This document shows, one piece after another, positions 25,638 to 33,970 of a DNA stretch of 64,000 nt; position 1 is the first letter of the stretch; each line of letters starts with the position of its first letter. The notes under the pieces are model-generated. The model was not told the DNA's origin. It made no database searches and was given only the letters and a program-made list of their open reading frames with translations. The translations under genes and the position numbers were made by a program. Source of the DNA: JABMQF01 sp964563755. GTDB lineage: Archaea > Nanobdellota > Nanobdellia > Woesearchaeales > UBA11576. The DNA lies in NCBI GenBank assembly GCA_964563755.1, contig CAZLYC010000003.1, forward strand, positions 62,001 through 126,000, written 5' to 3'.

Positions 25638-27281
25638 TTACATCTCCATTCCGCCACCACCCATTCCTGGAGGCATACCTCCGCCAGGCGGCATGCCGCC
25701 TTTCTCGCCGCCGCCTGCGATGACGTCGTCAATCCTCAATATCATTATAGCGACTTCAGATGCGCTGCTTATTGCCTGCGTCTTTATCTTCAAAGGCTCA
25801 ATGACACCCTGCTGCCAGGCGTCCATGACTTTACCTGTGAATACATTGATGCCAGCCCACTTCCTGTTCTTGTCGTGAGCAGACTTCAGTTCAGTAATCA
25901 CATCTATAGGGTCAAGGCCTGCGTTCTCTGCGAGTGTCCTTGGTATAATTTCAACAGCGTCAGCGAAAGAACGTACTGCAAGCTGCTCTCTACCAGAAAG
26001 AGAATCAGCGAACTTTCTTAGCTCTTTTGCAAGTTCAACCTCAACTGATGCGGCGCCTGCAACGACCTTGCCATATCTCAATGCAGCAGCGACGTCTCCA
26101 ATCGCATCTTCCATCGCACGCTGGACTTCATCAATCACGTGCTCTGTACCGCCCTTGACAAGAATAGTGACTGCTTTAGGATTCTTGCACTCGCTGACAA
26201 TAGTCATCTCCTCATCTCCTATCTTGACCTCACGGACCATGCCTGCCTTGCCAATGTCAGACAGACTCAGGTCATCAAGATTAGTCGCTACTGAGGCACC
26301 TGTCGCCTTCGCGAGCCTGTCCATGTCAGACTTCTTTATCCTTCGTGCAGCATAGATGCCTTTCTTCGCAAGATAATGCTGCGCAAGGTCGTCAATGCCT
26401 TTCTGACAGAACACCACATTCGCGCCAGACGCTTCAATCTTCTCAACCATATCCCTAAGCATGCGCTCTTCCATGTTAAGGAAGTTCTGCAGCTGCTCAG
26501 GAGCAGTTATCTGTATCTTAGCGTCAATCTCTGTGTTCTTTATCTCTATCGCAGAATCTATGAGGATTATCTTCGCGTTCTTTATCTCACGAGGCATGCC
26601 AGAATGGACCTTCTCCTTGTCAAGCACTATGCCTGCGATGAGCTCAGTATCATCGACGCTTCCGCCGACCTTCTTCTCAATCTTCACATCTTCCTTGTCG
26701 ACATAAAAAACGCCGTTAATCTCTTCAGCGACATTCTTTATAGCAGCGACAGTTATATCTGCGAGCTTATCCTTTGCAGTCTCAGCACCCTTGCCAGTCA
26801 TGGCAGTAGTCGCTATCTTCTTAAGAAGCACAATATCCTTTATGCTCACAGGCTCTGCTATCTGCTGAAGGATATCCTGCGCTTTCTCAGACGCAATCTG
26901 GTAACCTTTGGCAATCACAGTAGGATGTATGTCCTGCTCCAGAAGATCCTCTGCCTTTTTCAGCAGCTCTCCTGCAAGAACGACAGCAGTAGTTGTGCCG
27001 TCTCCGACCTCAGCTTCCTGCGTCTTTGCCACTTCAACAAGCATCTTTGCAGCAGGATGCTCGATCTGCATCTCCTCAAGTATAGTCACTCCATCATTGG
27101 TTATTATGACATCCCCGAGAGAATCGACAATCATCTTGTCCATGCCTTTTGGGCCCAGTGTTGTCCTTACTGTCTCTGCGACAAGCTTCGCAGCCATTAT
27201 GTTATTTCGCTGCGCATTCCTGCCAGTGCTCCTCTGAGTTCCTTCAGGCAGGATAAATATAGGCTGAACGTCTTTACTCAT
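25638..27281 (-). CDS. Thermosome subunit (group II chaperonin)
   Basis: 547 residues, normal for the family. Signatures: LGPKGMDKMIVDSLGDVIIT near residue 43, AEVGDGTTTAVVLAGELL near 90 with the catalytic Asp, GGGEKGGMPPGGGMPPG near the end and a Gly/Met-rich C-terminal tail. The protein forms double-ring complexes that fold proteins with ATP and a built-in lid. A GGAGGTG ribosome site precedes the ATG. The long frames on the opposite strand are shadows of this gene. Confidence 0.97.
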   Translation of the reverse strand: MSKDVQPIFILPEGTQRSTGRNAQRNNIMAAKLVAETVRTTLGPKGMDKMIVDSLGDVIITNDGVTILEEMQIEHPAAKMLVEVAKTQEAEVGDGTTTAVVLAGELLKKAEDLLEQDIHPTVIAKGYQIASEKAQDILQQIAEPVSIKDIVLLKKIATTAMTGKGAETAKDKLADITVAAIKNVAEEINGVFYVDKEDVKIEKKVGGSVDDTELIAGIVLDKEKVHSGMPREIKNAKIILIDSAIEIKNTEIDAKIQITAPEQLQNFLNMEERMLRDMVEKIEASGANVVFCQKGIDDLAQHYLAKKGIYAARRIKKSDMDRLAKATGASVATNLDDLSLSDIGKAGMVREVKIGDEEMTIVSECKNPKAVTILVKGGTEHVIDEVQRAMEDAIGDVAAALRYGKVVAGAASVEVELAKELRKFADSLSGREQLAVRSFADAVEIIPRTLAENAGLDPIDVITELKSAHDKNRKWAGINVFTGKVMDAWQQGVIEPLKIKTQAISSASEVAIMILRIDDVIAGGGEKGGMPPGGGMPPGMGGGGMEM

Positions 27282-27590
27282 TTGTCCAACACCTCCATGT
27301 CAGATGAAAATTTAATTTAATATACTTTAATTCCCCCTAAAACAAGCTAGAAATTTACCAGCAGTGGTATATAAAGGTTGCGATATTGATTTTATGATAC
27401 ATAAATGAAATTGCCGCGTTCGTGCTAATATTGTCAATGCCACGCTCGCATTGCTTAGTTACTCAATGTTGTTTGCCGAACTGCATCAGGGTATGATGTT
27501 TTCATCCGACGCTCGCTAGGTGGCATTGACATTGATCTGAAATATGATTGCCACGCAACATTTTTAAATAGACTCCTTATAAAGACCAGC
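27282..27590. other. Divergent intergenic region of 309 bases
   Basis: Contains the thermosome promoter (TATA-like element near 27320 on the minus strand), a remnant TTGCCGCGTTCGTGCTA at 27411-27427 that resembles a repeat end, a full family A element, and the TATA box TTTTTAAATA at about 27559 of the gene at 27591. No coding frame is convincing. Confidence 0.5.
27433..27530 (-). repeat. Family A dispersed repeat, copy 5 (reverse)
   Basis: 98 bases. On the minus strand: GTCAATGCCACCTAGCGAGC at the left, CTGATGCAGTTCGGCAAACA inside, GCAATGCGAGCGTGGCATTG at the right. Relative to copy 2 the left arm GCCGC has become GCCAC and the right arm GCGGC has become GTGGC, so pairing is kept. Confidence 0.9.
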
Positions 27591-28079
27591 ATGGACCTCC
27601 TTTCAAGGAAAAGACTGAGGGACAAAAAAAGAGAGGAAGAGATAATAAAGCAGCTTGCTGTAGATGAACTCTTCAAGAAACCGGAAAAGGCTTATGTGCC
27701 GACTTCCAAGAAACTTACAATCATATTCTTTGTCCTGTTTGTTATAGCTGTCCCATACATGTACCTAAAAACAGAGGTAGTCATACACAATGAATGCGGA
27801 CTGATGCCCGGAATAGAATGCGGCAACATAAATATCGAAAAAGGCTCAGTAAGCTTTGACGTTAGCAACTTTCTCAAAGAGCAATTCAACATAACACTCC
27901 AGATGCAGGGCTGCAACGAGACAATATCACAGGCAATAAAACCGAACAACATGGCGACTTATAATTTCAGCTGCAGGGCGATGGAAGCGCGTGTAAGCAA
28001 GGACATATTCATGACATATGTTGGATTCTCAGGGCTGCCCCACACAAAAACCGGCCACCTGACCGCGAGGATAGGCTAA
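27591..28079 (+). CDS. Single-helix anchored protein with Cys-containing ectodomain
   Basis: 162 residues: a charged cytoplasmic N-terminus of 45 residues (SRKRLRDKKREEEIIKQL), one membrane helix (LTIIFFVLFVIAVPYMYL), and an extracellular beta-rich part with four Cys residues (NECGLMPGIECGN, QGCNET, FSCR). Sparse glycosylation-type NxT/S sites occur. Family unknown. TATA about 30 bases upstream supports a leaderless start, and the stop is 7 bases before the next membrane protein gene. Confidence 0.6.
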   Translation: MDLLSRKRLRDKKREEEIIKQLAVDELFKKPEKAYVPTSKKLTIIFFVLFVIAVPYMYLKTEVVIHNECGLMPGIECGNINIEKGSVSFDVSNFLKEQFNITLQMQGCNETISQAIKPNNMATYNFSCRAMEARVSKDIFMTYVGFSGLPHTKTGHLTARIG

Positions 28080-28086
28080 ACTGACC

Positions 28087-28563
28087 ATGGTGCTGAAGAA
28101 CTTCTTCAAAATCGAGCACGAACTCATGAGGAAATATGTTGAGGAAGTAGGCAAAAAACGCATAGTCATAACTTCACTCATAGTACTTGCGCTGGTCTTC
28201 GGCATAGAAGTTTTCGCGTCCATAAATATACACCTGCTTCACCAGGTCGAGCACGGCCCGATGGTCCTCAGAGACATATTCTCGATGATTGCAGTCTTTG
28301 TCGCAGCTTTCACAATAATAGCCAACCTGATATTCCAAGGCGGGCTGAGTGAAGAAGACAGGAAGATACATTACTATTTCAGGACAAGGCCGCTTATAGT
28401 CATGTCAGTTGTTGCAGTCCTTGGTGATGTCATAGCGATATCTCTCGTACACAACACAGGCTACCTCTATGTCGTGTTCTTCACATCACTCATAGCGATA
28501 AACGTGCTTACCATATTCTTCGCAATACATTCAATAGAAAAAGCGATAAGAAAAGACATATGA
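28087..28563 (+). CDS. Four-helix membrane protein, unknown
   Basis: 158 residues with about four membrane helices (IVITSLIVLALVFGIEVFAS, DIFSMIAVFVAAFTIIANLI, PLIVMSVVAVLGDVIAISLV, YVVFFTSLIAINVLTIFFAI) and basic ends. No family recognised. It follows the anchored protein by 7 bases and is probably co-transcribed with it. Confidence 0.6.
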   Translation: MVLKNFFKIEHELMRKYVEEVGKKRIVITSLIVLALVFGIEVFASINIHLLHQVEHGPMVLRDIFSMIAVFVAAFTIIANLIFQGGLSEEDRKIHYYFRTRPLIVMSVVAVLGDVIAISLVHNTGYLYVVFFTSLIAINVLTIFFAIHSIEKAIRKDI

Positions 28564-28577
28564 TCTATTTTCTTGAT

Positions 28578-28865
28578 TCACTTAGATTCCTTTTCCTGCT
28601 TCAACACACGCAGCTCTTCCTCAAGCTTCCTTGACCTGAGGTTGAACTCATCCGCCCGTGAAGCATTCTTCAGCGAAGTCCTGATAAGAAGCTCGTTCTC
28701 CTCTTTCAGATGGTTTATCTCATCTATCCTTGACTTCAGTTCAGCAGTATAGTAATCTATCATATCATTGAAGCGCTGGACAGAAACAGCTTTTGCCTTT
28801 GATTCCTTCAGAGGCACGCCATGCACACGCTTCTTAGGCCTTATGTTGAACAGTTCTTTTAACAT
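28578..28865 (-). CDS. Short coiled-coil protein
   Basis: 95 residues; an N-terminal basic stretch (NIRPKKRVHGVPLKESKAKA) followed by a continuous charged helix with heptad-like hydrophobics (ELKSRIDEINHLKEENELLI). Unknown family. TATA-like TTATATTAAAG at about 28888 on the minus strand fits a leaderless ATG at 28865. It converges with the membrane gene at 28087. Confidence 0.55.
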   Translation of the reverse strand: MLKELFNIRPKKRVHGVPLKESKAKAVSVQRFNDMIDYYTAELKSRIDEINHLKEENELLIRTSLKNASRADEFNLRSRKLEEELRVLKQEKESK

Positions 28866-29018
28866 GCAATGACAGTATTGCTGCTTTAATATAAGGTTTT
28901 CTGCTTATGACTCTTGCTTGTCACAAATCCGAGACGAAAATCGGTTTTATAAATTCTGTTCACTAAATAATCTACACTGAAGAAGAACAAGAAGAAAAAG
29001 AAGAAGCATGGCGAGAGA

Positions 29019-30557
29019 ATGAACCCAAGAAACATTAACAGACTAAAACGCAGACTGGATGCAGCAGGCGCAGCCATAAAACTGCATCTTAACTCACCCA
29101 AAAGCGTAAACTGCGAGAAAGAAATATCACAGTACAGAGAAAAACTCGAGGTACTCAAAGACTGCCTTGATGAAAAGGTCATGCTTGCATTGTCGGGCCA
29201 GCTCGATATCTTAGAAGGAAACAGTTCTACAGCGCTAGTGAAATTTGAAGAGGCAATAGCACTTACAAAACAGCATCCTCCCAATAACCGCATCATATCT
29301 TATCTGCTTCCAAAAACAATATCGAAAAGTATGCTGATGGGAAAAGGCGCAGCACAATATTATCTTAGCAGGGCTGTAATGCACCTTGTCAACGGGCATG
29401 ACCGTATGGCAATAAAAGATTTCGAAGAAGCCATAGACAACGAACGCAAGAACATGGACCTGTACACGCTATATGGACGTGCGCTTGAAGCGACCGGAAG
29501 AGAAAAAGAAGCTCTTGAGCAGTACGGCTACCTGTCAAGGCTAATGGTCATGAGCTCAAAGCAGGGCAGAAGATTCCAGTTCGAAAAGATAGGCGAGAGC
29601 AACACATACAAGATAAGGGAATCCCAAAGCCTTGACAATGTGTTTGTCATGAAGATATCAGATACACCAGAAGACCTCGCGAAAGAATACAAGCTCATGC
29701 AGGAAGCAGAGAAGAAAGTCGGCGGGAAGATAAGCGAGCTTGGCTTCAATGACCGGTTCGCAGTCGCAAAAAGCATGAAGATGCTCAAGTATGACAACTA
29801 TGCCATATTATCCCTGCATGACAAAGGAAAGACCCTGAGCGACTACGTGAGATCGACCGGAAACATAAGCGCTCTGAAAAATGCCGCAGAGTTCCTTGCT
29901 ATAATACACACAGCGATGCACGATGAAAACCACAAGATAAGAAATGAGAAACAGCATTATTCAATACGGACGAGCCAAGCATACAGATCAATAAGCCGCA
30001 TCGATAACTACAGAAAGAAGGATGCTATAGTCGAGCTTTACCGCGCCTGTGACACGCTCGTTGAAACGCTTGAGACGTCAACGCGCGTATTCAATAAAGA
30101 TGCGCACGCAAGCAACTGGAACTTAAGCGAAGACGGCAAGGTCACAGCATTCGATTTCGCACCCGGAGATTATGTTCCTATGGAGAATGATATATCGAAG
30201 CTCCTTGAAAGAGGAAGGCATTTCTCAAATGATGCACTGGGAGACATACAGAGGGAAGAATGCGTGACTGCTTACATAAACCTGCTCTTAAAACTTGGAA
30301 AGATAAAAGTCCATGAACCTGAAATGTTCATGTTCAGGAAACTCAACGCAGACATAATCTGCGCAGTATCCTCATTCGGGTATACCTGCCAGGATATGAA
30401 AGACGAAAGGACAAGCAAGGACTATATGAGGAATGCAATACATTCGACACAGAGGATAATCGATGAATTCGGAGATGCCTGCGGGAAAAAAAGGGAGATA
30501 TATTCAAGCATAAAGGACGGGCTTGAAGTCCTCATAGAACTTGATTTTAAGAGCTGA
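29019..30557 (+). CDS. TPR repeats fused to an aminoglycoside-kinase-like domain
   Basis: 512 residues. The first about 185 residues are helical with TPR-type repeats (SRAVMHLVNGHDRMAIKDFEEAIDN, YTLYGRALEATGREKEALEQYG). The rest looks like the APH/choline-kinase fold: a glycine-poor N-lobe with VFVMKISDTPEDLAKEY, the catalytic-loop-like VFNKDAHASNWNLSEDGKV (HxxxxN) and the metal-binding-like VTAFDFAPGDYVPMENDISKL. The catalytic Asp position before the His is shifted, so activity is uncertain. I know of no named family with this fusion. The TATA-like TTTTATAAAT lies near 28945. Confidence 0.55.
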   Translation: MNPRNINRLKRRLDAAGAAIKLHLNSPKSVNCEKEISQYREKLEVLKDCLDEKVMLALSGQLDILEGNSSTALVKFEEAIALTKQHPPNNRIISYLLPKTISKSMLMGKGAAQYYLSRAVMHLVNGHDRMAIKDFEEAIDNERKNMDLYTLYGRALEATGREKEALEQYGYLSRLMVMSSKQGRRFQFEKIGESNTYKIRESQSLDNVFVMKISDTPEDLAKEYKLMQEAEKKVGGKISELGFNDRFAVAKSMKMLKYDNYAILSLHDKGKTLSDYVRSTGNISALKNAAEFLAIIHTAMHDENHKIRNEKQHYSIRTSQAYRSISRIDNYRKKDAIVELYRACDTLVETLETSTRVFNKDAHASNWNLSEDGKVTAFDFAPGDYVPMENDISKLLERGRHFSNDALGDIQREECVTAYINLLLKLGKIKVHEPEMFMFRKLNADIICAVSSFGYTCQDMKDERTSKDYMRNAIHSTQRIIDEFGDACGKKREIYSSIKDGLEVLIELDFKS

Positions 30558-30571
30558 CGACAAAAACAAAA

Positions 30572-31504
30572 TCACTGTCTCTTACTTATGCTGCTGAAGT
30601 TCAGGATGAAGAACGGCCCAGTCATCTCATGAACAGTATCCAAGATGAAAAGCAGGTTGCCCAGGATAACCGAATCGAGACCTTTGCTCTTCTCAAGCGC
30701 AGAATTTGACGATGACAAGATATCCTTGTATCCTGACTGGAACTTCTCGAAAAGAGACTGGTCAAACTTATAGAACAGCTTATAGAACATCTCAAGGAAA
30801 GAATTCACCTTAACAAGGACAGACAGAACATCTTTTGAGACAGAGAAACTCTTGCCTGAAGAAGAAAGCACTGCCTCGCATATCCTCCTATAACCATCAG
30901 CAACCTTCTCGAGGTCACGTATCAGGACATAAGCATATACTGTGTTCTCAGGATCCTTGTAAGCGCCCTTGCTTAATACTCTTTTACAGAAATCCGTGAA
31001 CATATTTGTCGTCTTCTCAAGACTCTTGATTTCCTCAAACCGCGCTTTTTCTCTTTCGACAAAGGCCTCGTGAATGTTATTCGCCATCTCAAGCGTTATA
31101 AGAAAAGTCCTCCTCAGTATAGCATCGAACTCAGAATCTATCTCTTTTGAGACTGCCTTGACAAGACATCTCCTTTCGCTGCGGTCTATTATCTCAAAGC
31201 CCATGAGGTCAGACACACGTTCTTTGACCTCTGCGAAACTCTTCGAGTCAAGATTGACCAGCTCAATCTCATCATACCCTTTCTGGTAAAGATAAGACAG
31301 CATAGCCTTGCTGAAATGTATCCTCTCAAGATCAAGCACAAACTTCTTCTGGCGCTCCTTTGATTCTGGAGAGATTGAAAGCACGTCGCCCATCTCTTCA
31401 ATATTGACTTCAGAACCCTTTGCTATGCCTGACTTCTTCACCCACTGCGACGGCAGAGATACTACCATAGTATTTGTAGCGAGCTTTATGACTTTCCTTT
31501 TCAT
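30572..31504 (-). CDS. AbrB-like plus PhoU-like regulator
   Basis: 310 residues. The N-terminal 45 residues are a SpoVT/AbrB-type swapped-hairpin DNA-binding domain (MKRKVIKLATNTMVVSLPSQ, WVKKSGIAKGSEV). From about residue 85 on come two PhoU-like helical bundles. Such fusions are common archaeal regulators connected to phosphate or ion transport; there is no Pst operon beside it, so its target is open. The start at 31504 fits the TATA-like TTTTTTATATGA about 28 bases upstream. Confidence 0.8.
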   Translation of the reverse strand: MKRKVIKLATNTMVVSLPSQWVKKSGIAKGSEVNIEEMGDVLSISPESKERQKKFVLDLERIHFSKAMLSYLYQKGYDEIELVNLDSKSFAEVKERVSDLMGFEIIDRSERRCLVKAVSKEIDSEFDAILRRTFLITLEMANNIHEAFVEREKARFEEIKSLEKTTNMFTDFCKRVLSKGAYKDPENTVYAYVLIRDLEKVADGYRRICEAVLSSSGKSFSVSKDVLSVLVKVNSFLEMFYKLFYKFDQSLFEKFQSGYKDILSSSNSALEKSKGLDSVILGNLLFILDTVHEMTGPFFILNFSSISKRQ

Positions 31505-31645
31505 GAGATAAGGATAAGCCAGCATCATATAAAAAACTTTTCTTTTATTATATGTTTAAGGTACTATATATATCTTATAGAAAAAGTATAAGGTGAATCC
31601 GGACATCATCCATATTGCTTGGAAAACAGGCGGAGGATGAAAAAA

Positions 31646-32131
31646 ATGGTGTGCGAAAAAAAGAAGGAGATAGGACTTCTGATGGAGCTACGGAAAGACG
31701 GACGTCAGACCCTTACCGACATAAGCAAGAAGATAGGGATGCCAGTATCGACAATCTTTGACAAGGTAAAGGCCAACCGAAACCAGATGATAAACCGGTT
31801 CACGTGCCTGCTGGATTTCAGGAAGATAGGATTCAACTGCAGGGCGCAGATTGTGTTAAGGATAAGGAAGGACCAGAAAGACCAGAAGGCAGAGATGCAG
31901 GAATACCTTGTGAGGCACCCGAATGTGAACTCTGTCTACAAGATAAACAATGGCTATGATTTCCTTGTCGAGACAGTGTTTCGGGAGCTTAAGGAGCTCG
32001 ACGAGTTCCTCGAGAAGCTCGAAGAACAGTTCAGGGTGCAGGAGAAGAACGTGTATTACATCATAGACGATGTCGCAAGAGAGGTCTTCATGACAGACCA
32101 GCTGCACGCGGAGATAATCGGGATGATATAA
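31646..32131 (+). CDS. Lrp/AsnC-type regulator
   Basis: 161 residues. The helix-turn-helix part reads RQTLTDISKKIGMPVSTIFD, followed by a RAM-like alpha-beta domain (RAQIVLRI, HPNVNSVYKINNGYDFLVET, ELDEFLEKLEEQF). Ligand-binding Lrp proteins sense amino acids or other metabolites. The ATG at 31646 was chosen because GGAGG lies 9 bases before it. It is a close paralogue of the gene at 53527. A family A repeat follows the stop. Confidence 0.8.
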   Translation: MVCEKKKEIGLLMELRKDGRQTLTDISKKIGMPVSTIFDKVKANRNQMINRFTCLLDFRKIGFNCRAQIVLRIRKDQKDQKAEMQEYLVRHPNVNSVYKINNGYDFLVETVFRELKELDEFLEKLEEQFRVQEKNVYYIIDDVAREVFMTDQLHAEIIGMI

Positions 32132-32143
32132 CAGTAATTACAT

Positions 32144-32236
32144 CGCTGCCGCCTAGCGAGCAACAGATAACAGGTCTAGAACAATTGCAGTTGGGCGAAC
32201 AGAAGCAGATACATAATCAATGCGAACGCGGCAGCG
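32144..32236 (+). repeat. Family A dispersed repeat, copy 6
   Basis: 93 bases: CGCTGCCGCCTAGCGAGCAA at the left, AATTGCAGTTGGGCGAACAG inside, AATCAATGCGAACGCGGCAG at the right. Stem CGCTGCCGC/GCGGCAGCG is perfect and equals the stem of copy 3. The interior shares GGGCGAACAGAAGCAGATAC with copy 7. Confidence 0.9.
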
Positions 32237-32298
32237 GAAGTTATCTATTTCATCACTAAACCAAAAATAATAAAAACCCTCAGGGGTTCCTGACCTGC

Positions 32299-32550
32299 AT
32301 GGCAACCAAAAAACAAACAAAAACACAGACTGAAACAAAACAGCTCATAACAAAGGACATGCCTATCGGGCAGATTGTCATGCAGCACCCTGAAACATTT
32401 GAGGTGTTCGCGAAGCACGGCCTGCACTGCATAGGATGCGCGGCAGCGCATTTCGAGAACCTAGAACAGGGATGTATGGCGCATGGCATAGATGTCGAAA
32501 AAATAGTAAAAGACCTCAATGATGCTGCGAAGAAGCAGAAAAAAGGCTAA
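32299..32550 (+). CDS. DUF1858 redox-disulfide protein
   Basis: 83 residues with the DUF1858 domain: ITKDMPIGQIVMQHPETFEV and HGLHCIGCAAAHFENLEQGC. The family occurs alone or beside hybrid-cluster and ScdA/Ric-type proteins and carries the CxGC redox Cys pair. A Lys/Thr/Gln-rich N-terminal tail precedes the domain. It has a TATA-like AATAATAAAA about 30 bases upstream. Confidence 0.85.
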   Translation: MATKKQTKTQTETKQLITKDMPIGQIVMQHPETFEVFAKHGLHCIGCAAAHFENLEQGCMAHGIDVEKIVKDLNDAAKKQKKG

Positions 32551-32624
32551 AAAACAGAATAAGGACAATATTTTTATAAATAGCCGCTGCTTAAAGCAGC
32601 TATTACGATAAAAAGAGGTAACTG

Positions 32625-33101
32625 ATGGCATCAGCCAAATATCTTAAAGTCACGCTGACCCTGATGGCATTATATGCCGGAATCATGGGTTCTTTGACTC
32701 TTTTCTTCCAAGATGTCGCAGCATTTCTCTTCGGATATAACATAACTGATCCTGTAGCTACTAGATACTGGGGGGCAGTACTGCTTACCATGTCCATATT
32801 CTATCTCTTCCTGTCGATGGACCCTGTGAAGCACAGGCTGTTCCTATGGATTGGTGTGTTCGACCTGGGTTTTGCATCAACACTGACAGTACTTAACGTC
32901 GCGACAAAACACATAAGCGTAGCACAGGGAATTGTTGCAATAGTCCTGAATCCAATATTTATGGTCATACTGCTCTATGGACTTGCGAAACCTCCTGAAG
33001 GAGAAGTTGTCCTTATGGCAGGCCACTCGCAGAAACCAGAGATACCTGAGCATGAACTTCCGGCACACTTATCAGGCACGCATCCTCTAAAGGGAAAATG
33101 A
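32625..33101 (+). CDS. Four-helix membrane protein, unknown
   Basis: 158 residues with four membrane helices (about residues 8-26, 46-66, 74-94 and 101-120), then a polar tail of about 35 residues. It begins with a GAGGT ribosome site and a TATA-like TTTTTATAAATA near 32570. It resembles small DUF4345-like four-helix proteins, but I am not sure of a family. A T-rich tract follows the stop. Confidence 0.6.
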   Translation: MASAKYLKVTLTLMALYAGIMGSLTLFFQDVAAFLFGYNITDPVATRYWGAVLLTMSIFYLFLSMDPVKHRLFLWIGVFDLGFASTLTVLNVATKHISVAQGIVAIVLNPIFMVILLYGLAKPPEGEVVLMAGHSQKPEIPEHELPAHLSGTHPLKGK

Positions 33102-33293
33102 TTTCTTTATTTCATACTATTTTTCCATCATCATCCAGTGATACATAGACAATAAATCGATTAACCTGTTCTTAGAGCTTTAAACTGCAATACCTTGAAA
33201 CAGTAGCGATGATTTACTGAGTAATGGTATCTCAATCCATCATAATGATTGCAAAAATAAACATTGAATAATATATTTCTCAGAAACAAAATG

Positions 33294-33301
33294 TTTAAAT
33301 A
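33294..33301 (+). promoter_or_regulatory. TATA box of the nrd operon
   Basis: TTTAAATA, with an expected transcription start around 33325, inside the first NrdR box. Confidence 0.6.
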
Positions 33302-33317
33302 TCTGTTAATGAAGTGA

Positions 33318-33333
33318 CCACTACCTGTTGTGT
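33318..33333. promoter_or_regulatory. NrdR box 1 (weaker)
   Basis: CCACTACCTGTTGTGT agrees with the NrdR box consensus ACACWATATATWGTGT at most positions, best in its right half. It starts 32 bases before box 2, about three helical turns, the spacing expected for paired NrdR boxes. Confidence 0.55.
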
Positions 33334-33349
33334 ATGCCGATGAAGGAAA

Positions 33350-33365
33350 GCACAATATCTTGTGT
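33350..33365. promoter_or_regulatory. NrdR box 2
   Basis: GCACAATATCTTGTGT matches the NrdR box consensus closely (all but two positions) and has the inverted arms CACAA/TTGTG. It lies downstream of the likely start site, where bound repressor would block transcription. Confidence 0.75.
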
Positions 33366-33454
33366 TTTTTGGTTTTCCGCCAAAAGCAGATAAAAACACG
33401 GTTTAAACGGTTTTTTACCAAAAAAACCAAACAAAAAAAGGAGAAAAGACAGCG

Positions 33455-33907
33455 ATGAAGTGTCCATTTTGCGGCAAACTAGACTCAAAGGTCGTTGACA
33501 AACGCGAGACAGAAAGTCACGAAGTCACGCGCAGAAGAAGAGAATGCCTCGGCTGCAACAAGAGGTACACAACATACGAGCGCCTCGAGACAGTCGCGCT
33601 GACAGTAGTCAAGAAAGACGGCACAAGACAGGAATACAACCGCGACAAGATCCTTTCAGGACTCCTTAAGGCCTGCGAGAAGCTGCCTGTCACAAGAGAA
33701 GCTATCGATAAGGTCGTTGATGAAATCGAATCAGAGCTCAAGTCTGCAGAAGCTGCAGAGGTGGATGCAAAGAAAATAGGAGAGCTCGTGATGAAGGGAT
33801 TGAAGAAGCTCAACAAGGTCGCATACATCAGATTCGCATCAGTCTACAAGGAATTCAAAGACATAGATGATTTCGAAAAAGAGCTACAAAGGCTCACCAA
33901 AAAGTAA
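33455..33907 (+). CDS. nrdR: Transcriptional repressor NrdR
   Basis: 150 residues, the standard length. N-terminal zinc ribbon MKCPFCGKLDSKVVDKRETE with partner Cys pair ECLGCNKRYTTYER, followed by an ATP cone (VVKKDGTRQEYNRDKILSGL, ending in VAYIRFASVYKEF). NrdR senses the ATP/dATP balance through the cone and represses ribonucleotide reductase genes. It is nearly universal in bacteria and uncommon in archaea, so lateral transfer is plausible. It lies first in the nrd operon behind its own candidate boxes, which suggests autoregulation. Confidence 0.95.
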   Translation: MKCPFCGKLDSKVVDKRETESHEVTRRRRECLGCNKRYTTYERLETVALTVVKKDGTRQEYNRDKILSGLLKACEKLPVTREAIDKVVDEIESELKSAEAAEVDAKKIGELVMKGLKKLNKVAYIRFASVYKEFKDIDDFEKELQRLTKK

Positions 33908-33970
33908 ATACCCACCCCGCGGCTAGTTCTGCGGATAAAAAAAAAGGTAAAAAAATAGAGGTATGTAAAA

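Larger units (their letters stand above)
33102..33454. other. Regulatory intergenic region before nrdR (353 bases)
   Basis: The left part has a T-rich terminator (33102-33125) for the upstream gene. The middle (33200-33250) shows a weak hairpin but no gene. The right part holds the nrd promoter, with TATA box, two NrdR boxes, an untranslated leader of about 130 bases with A-rich runs, and the GGAG ribosome site of nrdR. Confidence 0.6.

Noticed and set aside
26376..27320. 314-codon frame opposite the thermosome gene
   Set aside because: It is the complement of a highly conserved coding region; its product is Leu/Tyr/His/Arg-rich without any family signal.
33195..33250. C/D box guide RNA upstream of nrdR
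   Set aside because: GATGA and CTGA occur, but too close together and without a full RTGATGA box or a second box pair.
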